From Mesorhizobium sp. (GTDB lineage: Bacteria; Pseudomonadota; Alphaproteobacteria; Rhizobiales; Rhizobiaceae): 41,141 nucleotides of DNA. The stretch lies in the NCBI GenBank assembly GCA_027492275.1, contig JAPUFC010000081.1, positions 1 through 41,141 on the forward strand, given 5' to 3'. The notes beneath the pieces are model-generated. The model had not been told where the DNA came from. It worked only from the letters and a program-made list of their open reading frames with translations, and did no database searches. The first letter of the stretch is position 1. Each line of letters begins with the position of its first letter. This document shows, piece by piece, positions 35,490-41,141 of the stretch. Both the position numbers and the translations under genes were made by a program.

Positions 35490-37991
35490 TCACGCCGCCC
35501 GCTTCTTCTTTCCCGCGCCCAGCGCAACCTCCGACTTGCGGAAATCCGCCCAGGGATCGGCCGCCAGATTGGCCAGCCTGGTCGGCGCGTTCTCGACCGT
35601 GAAGTGATTGCCGCGGATCGCGTCGCTGAGTTCGTCCCAGTTGAGCGGCATGGCGACGGGCGCGCCGGGCCGTGCCCGCGAGGAATAGGGCGCGACGGCG
35701 GTCGCGCCGCGACCGTTGCGCAGATAATCGACAAGGATCTTCCCCTTGCGCTTCGACTTGGTGACGACGGCAACGTAGCGGTCCGGGCTGTCGCCCGCCA
35801 TGGCGTCGGCGATCGCCTTGGCGAAGCCCTTCACCTCGTCCCAGCCGGCGGAGGGTTTCAGCGGCGACACGACATGAAGGCCCTTGCCGCCGGTGGTCTT
35901 GACGAAGGTGGCGAGGCCGGCGGCGCGCAGGCGCTCGGCCACCTCGTGCGCGGCGGCGATGACGGCGGACCATGCGACATCGTCGCCCGGATCGAGGTCC
36001 ATGACGATCTGGTCCGGCCGTTCGAGGTCGGCCAGCGTCGCCTGCCAGGGATGGATTTCCAGCGCCGCGCCCTGAACCAGCCCGATGAGCCCGTCCAGAT
36101 CGTCGATGGCGACGATCGCTTCGCCCGATTTGTCGGCCGGGTCGCGCGCCTTCAGGATTTCCGGGCTCTGGCCCTTCCAGTCGTGCTTCTGGAAGAAGCA
36201 GTGGCCGGCCGCGCCCTGCGGGCAGCGGACCAGCGCCAGCGGGCGCGACACGACGGTGGGCGCCATCCACGGCCAGACCTGCGCGTAATATTCCGCCAGC
36301 CCTTCCTTGGTGACGCCGGCATCGTTCCAGTAGACGCGGTCGGGATGGGTGAGCCGGACCTTGATCGCGGGAGCCTTTGGTGCCGGTTTCGCCGGGGCCG
36401 GCGCGTCCTCGCGCACGATCTCGGACGCCTTCTTGTCCTCCCGCAGCCCGCGAAAGGCGGCGTGGCGCAGGATGTGGTCGGCGGTCCAGGCGCGGAATTC
36501 CACCTCGGCGACCAGCTCCGGCTCCACGAAGCGCACGCCGCGCCGCGCCTCGGCGGGCAGCCTGTCGGCGAAGGGCGAGTCGTCGCGCCGGATGGTTTCC
36601 AGCCGGCGATACAGGTCTTCCGCCACCACCTTGCTGTAGCCGGTGCCGACGCGGCCGGCATGCACCAGCTCGCCGCCCTCGTAATAGCCCATGACGAGCG
36701 AGCCGATGGCGTTCTGCGCGGCCGTGGACGGCACATAGCCGGCGACGACGAACTCCTGCCGCGCCGAGCATTTCGACTTTACCCAGTCGCGGCCGCGCCC
36801 GGAATTGTAGGGGCTGTCGCGCAGCTTGGAGACGATGCCCTCCAGCGACAGGCGGCAGGCATGGCGCAGAACGAGGTCGCCGTTTTCCGCGAAATGCTCG
36901 CTGTAGCGCAGGCAGCCCGGCGCGCCGGCGACGAGCTTTTGCAGCGCCTGCTTGCGCTCGATCAGCGGCGCGGCGCGCAGATCCTCGCCGTCGCGGTAGA
37001 GAAGGTCGAAGACGTAGTAGACGAAGCGGTCGGTGCGCGCGTCCTTCAGATCCGCCTGCAGCGCGGAGAAGCTGGAGGAGCCGGGACCGGTCTCGACCAC
37101 GATCTCGCCGTCGAGGATCGCCTGCTTCGTCGGCAGCCCGGCCAGCGCGGCGGCGATGGCCTTGCCGAATTTTCCGGTCCAGTCCAGCCCGCTGCGGGTC
37201 AAGAGCCGCGCCTTGCCGCCGTCGATGCGGGCCTCGATGCGGTAGCCGTCGAACTTGATCTCGTGCAGCCAGCGGCCGCCGGCCGGGGCGGTCCTGACCA
37301 GCGTGGCGAGTTCCGGGTCGATGAAATCCGGCATGGCGTCGGTCTTGCCGGCGGGGGGCGCCGCGGCCTTTTTGCCCGGCTTCGGCTTGATGCGGCCCGT
37401 CCTGGAGGACCAGCCAGGCTTTTCGCCTGCGACATCGGCGACGAGGCGGCCGGTCTTCACCGATTCGGGCCGCTCCTCCAGGATGTCTGGCTCGCCTTCG
37501 ACGCGGGCGAAGGCGTCGTCGCCCTTGATGAGCAGCCAGTTCTCGCGTTTCTCGCGCGGCCGCGAGGCCATGCGCACCAGATGCCAGCGGCCCTTGAGCT
37601 TCTCGCCGTCGAGCTCGAAGTCGAGATGGCCCTTGGCGTAGGACTTCTTCAGGTCGCCGATGGGCTTCCACGTGCCGCGATCCCAGACGATGACGGTGCC
37701 GCCGCCATACTCGCCCTTGGGGATGGTGCCTTCGAAATCGCCGTAGTCCAGCGGGTGGTCCTCGACATGCACGGCCAGCCGTTTCTCGCCGGGCACCAGG
37801 CTCGGGCCGCGCGTGACGGCCCAGCTCTTCAGAACCCCGTCCATCTCCAGCCGGAAATCGTAATGCAGCCGCGTGGCGTCGTGTTTCTGGACGACGAAGC
37901 CGTTGCCTGCCTTGCGCTTGCGCTTGGCGCCACCAGCGGGCTCCGAAGTCTTGGTGAAGTCGCGTTTCCGGCGGTAGGTTTCAAGCGCCAT
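35490..37991 (-). CDS. ligD: ATP-dependent DNA ligase D
   Basis: This 833-residue multifunctional end-joining ligase has three domains in the order phosphoesterase, ligase, polymerase. The phosphoesterase part (about 20-185) has HDATRLHYDFRLEMDG. The ligase part (about 225-530) has the adenylated Lys246 in EIKFDGYR and motif LEGIVSKLRDSPY. The primase-type polymerase part (about 545-825) has catalytic Asp665 and Asp667 in MDLDPGD and the TTGGKGLHVVSPL motif. It seals and fills broken ends with Ku. It lies four bases after the second ku gene, so it forms a ku-ligD operon. Confidence 0.96.
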   Translation of the reverse strand: MALETYRRKRDFTKTSEPAGGAKRKRKAGNGFVVQKHDATRLHYDFRLEMDGVLKSWAVTRGPSLVPGEKRLAVHVEDHPLDYGDFEGTIPKGEYGGGTVIVWDRGTWKPIGDLKKSYAKGHLDFELDGEKLKGRWHLVRMASRPREKRENWLLIKGDDAFARVEGEPDILEERPESVKTGRLVADVAGEKPGWSSRTGRIKPKPGKKAAAPPAGKTDAMPDFIDPELATLVRTAPAGGRWLHEIKFDGYRIEARIDGGKARLLTRSGLDWTGKFGKAIAAALAGLPTKQAILDGEIVVETGPGSSSFSALQADLKDARTDRFVYYVFDLLYRDGEDLRAAPLIERKQALQKLVAGAPGCLRYSEHFAENGDLVLRHACRLSLEGIVSKLRDSPYNSGRGRDWVKSKCSARQEFVVAGYVPSTAAQNAIGSLVMGYYEGGELVHAGRVGTGYSKVVAEDLYRRLETIRRDDSPFADRLPAEARRGVRFVEPELVAEVEFRAWTADHILRHAAFRGLREDKKASEIVREDAPAPAKPAPKAPAIKVRLTHPDRVYWNDAGVTKEGLAEYYAQVWPWMAPTVVSRPLALVRCPQGAAGHCFFQKHDWKGQSPEILKARDPADKSGEAIVAIDDLDGLIGLVQGAALEIHPWQATLADLERPDQIVMDLDPGDDVAWSAVIAAAHEVAERLRAAGLATFVKTTGGKGLHVVSPLKPSAGWDEVKGFAKAIADAMAGDSPDRYVAVVTKSKRKGKILVDYLRNGRGATAVAPYSSRARPGAPVAMPLNWDELSDAIRGNHFTVENAPTRLANLAADPWADFRKSEVALGAGKKKRAA

Positions 37992-37995
37992 GGCG

Positions 37996-38850
37996 TCATC
38001 CAGCCTTGCGAGAAGGGGCTTTTTGCGCCGCCGGCTTCTTCGCCCGCGCGGGCTTCCTGGCGACGTCGTTCGAGCCCTTGGCGCTCTGGCGCAACGCTTC
38101 CATCAGGTCGATGACCTTACCCTTGGGCTCGGGTTTCGGCTTCTCGATCCTGCGGCCTTCCAGCTTGGCCTTGACCAGCTCGGCCAACGCCGCATCGTAG
38201 CGATCATCGAATGTGGAGGGGTCGAATTCACCCTTCTTGGTGCCGATGATGTGCTTCGCCAGATCGAGCATCTCGCCCTTGATCTTCATCGCCGGGATGT
38301 CGCCGAACACCTTGTCGGCATCCCGGACTTCATAGTCGAAATTCAGCGTGTTGGCGACGAGGCCGCGCTCGTGCGGACGCACGACCAAGGCGCGCCAGCG
38401 ACGGAACAGAACGGCGTGGGCGATGGCCGCGACCTTTTTCGCCCGCATGCCCTCGCGGATGAGGGCGAAGGCTTCCTCTCCAGCGTCGCTGGAAGGGGCG
38501 AGGAAATAGGGCCGGTCGAAAAACAGCGTGTCGACGTCGCCGCACGCCAGGAAGGCATCGACGCCGATGGTCTTGTCGCTTTCGGGCGTGGCGGCGGCGA
38601 TCTCGTCCGGTTCGAGGATGACGAAGCGGTCCTTCGAGGTCTCGTAGCCCTTGACCTGATCCTCGCGCTCCACCGGCTTGCCGGTGTCCTGGTCGACATA
38701 TTCGCGACGGACGCGGTGTCCCGTGCCGGCGTTGACGATGTTGAACGATACCCGTTCGGCCGTGCTGGCGGCCGCGTAGAGCGCGACCGGGCAGACGAGG
38801 TCGCCGACGGCGAGGGTTCCCTTCCACAATGCGCGCGGGGCCAAAGCCAC
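37996..38850 (-). CDS. ku: Non-homologous end-joining protein Ku (copy 2)
   Basis: This is a second, diverged Ku of 284 residues. It opens APRALWKGTLAVGDLVCPVA, has YVDQDTGKPV in the core and a GKVIDLMEALRQSA helix near the end. Its C-terminal tail is longer and rich in Lys, Arg, Pro and Ala, the type of tail that aids DNA binding in some bacterial Ku proteins. It differs clearly from copy 1, so it is an old paralogue rather than a recent duplicate. It is translated just ahead of ligD (four-base gap) from an EcfG-type promoter. Confidence 0.93.
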   Translation of the reverse strand: MALAPRALWKGTLAVGDLVCPVALYAAASTAERVSFNIVNAGTGHRVRREYVDQDTGKPVEREDQVKGYETSKDRFVILEPDEIAAATPESDKTIGVDAFLACGDVDTLFFDRPYFLAPSSDAGEEAFALIREGMRAKKVAAIAHAVLFRRWRALVVRPHERGLVANTLNFDYEVRDADKVFGDIPAMKIKGEMLDLAKHIIGTKKGEFDPSTFDDRYDAALAELVKAKLEGRRIEKPKPEPKGKVIDLMEALRQSAKGSNDVARKPARAKKPAAQKAPSRKAG

Positions 38851-38872
38851 TCTCCCCCAAACAACGACCGGA

Positions 38873-38898
38873 AACGCCGAAACGGCGCGGTTTGTTCC
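38873..38898 (-). promoter_or_regulatory. EcfG-type promoter of the ku-ligD operon
   Basis: On the minus strand GGAAC (38898-38894), 17 bases, then CGTT (38876-38873). Transcription would begin near 38867, 17 bases before the ku start. Confidence 0.75.
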
Positions 38899-38914
38899 GC
38901 GCCGTGGGCGCCGC

Positions 38915-39094
38915 CTATTGCGTGGGCGTGGTGGCGGGCTGGCCGCTCGGATTGTCGGGCGCGATGGCGACGCCGAACATCTCGGCTCCCCACCAGGCGA
39001 CCATGGCGAGGATGAGGGCGGCCACCAGCACGATCAGAACGTGCGTGCCGAGCCGGCCCTGCCGCGCCTTCTGGGTGGGAACTTCCTTGGCCAT
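38915..39094 (-). CDS. Small single-span membrane protein with EcfG-type promoter
   Basis: I do not recognise this 59-residue protein. A basic N-terminus (KARQGRLG) precedes one membrane segment at about 18-40 (VLIVLVAALILAMVAWWGAE) and a Pro/Thr-rich tail, so the tail is probably periplasmic. ATG 39094 has GGAG six bases upstream; ATG 39106 is an equally possible start that adds four residues. Its own EcfG-type promoter lies just upstream. It may read through into ku-ligD. Confidence 0.65.
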   Translation of the reverse strand: MAKEVPTQKARQGRLGTHVLIVLVAALILAMVAWWGAEMFGVAIAPDNPSGQPATTPTQ

Positions 39095-39128
39095 GCCCTG
39101 CTCCATCCTGCCTTATCTTCACGGATGA

Positions 39129-39154
39129 AACCCGCGAACGGCGCGCGCGGTTCC
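39129..39154 (-). promoter_or_regulatory. EcfG-type promoter of the small membrane-protein gene
   Basis: On the minus strand GGAAC (39154-39150), 17 bases, then GGTT (39132-39129). The GGTT variant also occurs at 31062-31065. Confidence 0.6.
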
Positions 39155-39188
39155 CGTCCGGCATCGCGGCAAGGCTTTCGGGCGCGAA

Positions 39189-39644
39189 TCAGGACGCGAA
39201 TCGCGAGGCGGCCTGCTCGATGCGGTCGACCAGCGCCTGAAGGTCCTGCACGATGCGGTCGTGCAGCAGTTCCGCGGTCTGCGGATATTCCTCCAGGATG
39301 CGGCGGAACATGGGGCGGCCGAGGCGGATCAGCTCGGAATCGGTCTCGGCGAAGGCCGAGGTCATGCGCCTCGTGTCGGCGATCAGCGCCAGTTCGCCAA
39401 GCATCGCGCCTTCGCCGACGCTGCCGACGGAGACGCGCTCGCCGCCATGCTCGCGATAGAGCCCGATGCGGCCGCGCACGACGATATAGGCTGCGTCGGC
39501 GTCGTCGTCCTCGCGGTAAAGCTTCTTCCCTTCCTGAAGCTGGGTGCGTTCGGCGCCGAAGGCGAGCAGGCGCAACTGGTCGAGCGCAAAGCCCTGGAAG
39601 AGCCTCGCGCCGGACAGGATGCGGATGTCGTCATCCAGCGCCAT
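39189..39644 (-). CDS. Stand-alone cyclic-nucleotide-binding-domain protein
   Basis: This 151-residue protein consists of one Crp-type beta-roll (about 10-130) with the phosphate-binding-cassette-like region GEGAMLGELALIADTRRMTS, where Gly-Glu-Leu and Arg-Arg fit a cyclic-nucleotide pocket. A short C-terminal helix (ELLHDRIVQDLQALVDRIEQ) follows and no DNA-binding domain is present. It probably senses cAMP or a similar ligand and acts through a partner. It lies 59 bases after the CenR-like gene on the same strand, so the two may share a transcript. Confidence 0.8.
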   Translation of the reverse strand: MALDDDIRILSGARLFQGFALDQLRLLAFGAERTQLQEGKKLYREDDDADAAYIVVRGRIGLYREHGGERVSVGSVGEGAMLGELALIADTRRMTSAFAETDSELIRLGRPMFRRILEEYPQTAELLHDRIVQDLQALVDRIEQAASRFAS

Positions 39645-39703
39645 TCGGTCCCCAACTGGTCCTGTCTGGCGAACCTCTGCGTCGCGTCCCCACCGCGCCG
39701 CCG

Positions 39704-40387
39704 TCAGGGAACCAGCTTGTACCCCCCGCTTTCTGTCACAAGAATTTCAGCATTGGAAGGATCGCGCTCGATCTTCTGGCGCAGGCGGTAGACATGCGTT
39801 TCCAGCGTGTGCGTGGTGACGCCGGAATTGTAGCCCCAGACCTCTTCGAGCAGCACGTCGCGCGTCACCACCTTCTGGTCGGCGCGGTAGAGGTACTTGA
39901 TAATCGAGGCCTCCTTCTCGGTCAGCCGCACCTTGCCGCCGCGCTGGTCGATCAAGAGCTTCTGGCTCGGCTTGAAGGTGTATGGGCCGACCGTGAAAGT
40001 CGCGTCCTCGCTCTGCTCGTGCTGGCGAAGCTGCGCGCGGATGCGGGCCAGCAGCACGGCGAAGCGGAAGGGCTTCGTCACGTAGTCGTTGGCACCCGCC
40101 TCCAATCCCAGGATCGTGTCGGAATCGGTGTCGTGGCCGGTCAGCATGACGATCGGCGCCTTGAAGCCGCCGCGCCGCAGCAGCTTCACCGCCTCGCGGC
40201 CGTCCATGTCGGGCAGGCCGACATCCATGATGAGCAGATCGACGACGCCGGCGCGGGCGGCGGCCACGCCCTTGGCGGCGGTGGCCTCGTTCAGCACCTC
40301 GAATTCCTCGTAGAGCGAAAGCTGCTCGACCAGCGTCGAGCGCAGGTCGTCGTCGTCGTCCACGATCAGGATGGTGCGCGAGGTCAT
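39704..40387 (-). CDS. cenR: OmpR-family response regulator, CenR-like
   Basis: This 227-residue two-component regulator has a receiver domain (1-120) with acidic pocket residues Asp10-Asp11, phospho-acceptor Asp55 in IMDVGLPDMDG and Lys105 in VTKPF. A C-terminal winged helix (about 130-227) ends with LETHVYRLRQKIERDP and TESGGYKLVP. The sequence matches my memory of the CenR type of Rhizobiales and Caulobacter, which controls cell-envelope integrity with kinase CenK. No kinase gene is adjacent. ATG 40387 has AAGGAA nine bases upstream; the in-frame ATG at 40420 has none. Confidence 0.75.
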   Translation of the reverse strand: MTSRTILIVDDDDDLRSTLVEQLSLYEEFEVLNEATAAKGVAAARAGVVDLLIMDVGLPDMDGREAVKLLRRGGFKAPIVMLTGHDTDSDTILGLEAGANDYVTKPFRFAVLLARIRAQLRQHEQSEDATFTVGPYTFKPSQKLLIDQRGGKVRLTEKEASIIKYLYRADQKVVTRDVLLEEVWGYNSGVTTHTLETHVYRLRQKIERDPSNAEILVTESGGYKLVP

Positions 40388-40499
40388 GGCTGAATTCCTT
40401 GTCTGGCCCTTATTCTGCAACCAATAATCAATTGACCCCCGCCCCTTTATGCGGAACGCTTCGCCGTGTCACAGCCGATCACGGTGATTTGTCCGCGCG

Positions 40500-41075
40500 A
40501 TGCGATCATACCGCAAAAAACGTGAGCGCAACGCTAAGACGGCGAAAGACGGCGCGCTGTCGCGCCTGACCGTACGCGCGCGGCCCGGTAACGCCAGCCA
40601 GGGGCTTCTCGTTGCAGGGGGATCGGTGTTTCCCTGCGCGCTGGGCAGGGGCGGCGTCTCGGCCGGCAAGCGCGAAAGCGACGGCGCGACGCCGCTGGCG
40701 CGCATGCGGCTGCTCGGCGGCTATTTCCGCGCCGACCATGTGCCGGTCGGCGCGACGCGGCTGCCGATGCGGTGCATCGCGCCCGATCTCGGCTGGTGCG
40801 AGGTGCCCGGCGACCGCAACTACAACCGGCCGGTGCGGATACCCTACGCGGCCAGCCACGAGACGATGAAGCGGCCGGACCGGCTCTACGATTTTTGCAT
40901 CGTGCTGGACTGGAACATCCGGCCGCGCAGGATCGGGCGCGGCAGCGCCATCTTCTTCCACCTCGCGCGGCCCGGCTTTTCGCCCACCGCCGGCTGCGTC
41001 GCCGTGACGGAGCGTGTGATGCGGCGGCTCCTGCCGCATCTGTCGCGCCGGACGGTGCTGGAAGTGCGGCGGTAG
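40500..41075 (+). CDS. L,D-transpeptidase-family (YkuD) protein
   Basis: This 191-residue protein matches the small YkuD-like proteins of Rhizobiales, with catalytic His154 and Cys166 in HLARPGFSPTAGCVAV. Enzymes of this fold form 3-3 peptidoglycan cross-links or attach proteins to peptidoglycan. There is no clear signal peptide or anchor, which is unusual for a periplasmic enzyme. ATG 40500 has no good ribosome-binding site, and homologues I recall start nearer the LSRLTVRARPGNASQG stretch, so the first ~20 residues are doubtful. It is divergent from the CenR-like gene, 112 bases away. Confidence 0.8.
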   Translation: MRSYRKKRERNAKTAKDGALSRLTVRARPGNASQGLLVAGGSVFPCALGRGGVSAGKRESDGATPLARMRLLGGYFRADHVPVGATRLPMRCIAPDLGWCEVPGDRNYNRPVRIPYAASHETMKRPDRLYDFCIVLDWNIRPRRIGRGSAIFFHLARPGFSPTAGCVAVTERVMRRLLPHLSRRTVLEVRR

Positions 41076-41095
41076 GGCGGGACGTGGCCCCCTCC

Positions 41096-41134
41096 ACCAC
41101 TTCGTGGTCCCCCTCCCCCGCTGCGCAGGGGAGG
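41096..41134. repeat. Hairpin repeat after the YkuD-type gene (window edge)
   Basis: Two hairpins in tandem: ACCAC-TTC-GTGGT (41096-41108) and CCTCCCC (41112-41118) with GGGGAGG (41128-41134). This form is common between genes in Rhizobiales. It is 20 bases after the stop codon and could act as a transcription end. Confidence 0.6.
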
Positions 41135-41141
41135 AGATGCC

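Noticed and set aside
39704-40387. Identification of the response regulator as CtrA
   Set aside because: The N-terminus and output-domain end do not match CtrA as I know it; the sequence fits the CenR type better.
40453-40478. EcfG-type promoter before the YkuD-type gene
   Set aside because: GGAAC is present, but the bases at 16-17 spacing do not resemble CGTT.

Overview
The window looks like chromosomal DNA of a high-GC alphaproteobacterium of the order Rhizobiales (Phyllobacteriaceae/Mesorhizobium-like). The evidence is gene order (DUF1674-htpX-rsmB-heparinase-purH, leuS-lptE, priA next to atpHAGDC), an Ala/Lys/Pro-rich N-terminal extension on AtpD, a CenR-type response regulator, two Ku genes with a LigD, and rhizobial-style palindromic repeats. 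I see no rRNA or tRNA gene, CRISPR array, prophage or insertion sequence.

Layout. 1-5.1 kb: the C-terminal part of the large NAD-glutamate dehydrogenase (with an in-frame TAG at the window edge), a UMF1-type MFS transporter, usg and acsA. 5.1-8.4 kb: a compact structured stretch with a 22-codon ORF behind an exceptionally strong ribosome-binding site, then leftward genes for a TadG-like von Willebrand protein, a transglutaminase-like protein and a DUF1674 (SDHAF4-like) protein. 8.5-18.4 kb: housekeeping genes htpX, rsmB, heparinase II/III, purH, yggS, leuS and lptE. 18.4-23.3 kb: a palindromic repeat where holA would be expected, then fsa, priA, a TerC-family gene with a tiny membrane-protein gene, an unrecognised secreted protein and a small membrane protein. 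23.3-28.7 kb: the F1 ATP synthase operon atpHAGDC, with an inverted array of heptamers between atpD and atpC.

28.8-39.2 kb holds the most interesting signal. It contains a Crp/Fnr regulator with a DUF6894 gene, DNA topoisomerase IB, two proteins of unknown function, otsBA (trehalose), two ku genes, ligD and a tiny membrane protein. In front of every transcription unit in this stretch I find a correctly oriented GGAAC-N16/17-(C/G)GTT element, or in one case a close relative (GCTT). This is the published recognition pattern of EcfG/RpoE2, the sigma factor of the alphaproteobacterial general stress response. Eight such sites serve ten genes, so the segment reads as a stress-survival island combining desiccation/osmotic protection, DNA supercoil relief, end-joining repair and regulation, with three unrecognised proteins drawn in by the same promoter code. 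I found no such site in the intergenic regions of the neighbouring housekeeping segments.

39.2-41.1 kb returns to a stand-alone cyclic-nucleotide-binding-domain protein, the CenR-like regulator and a YkuD-type L,D-transpeptidase-like protein. All functional names are by recognition of the translated sequence; no database search was run.
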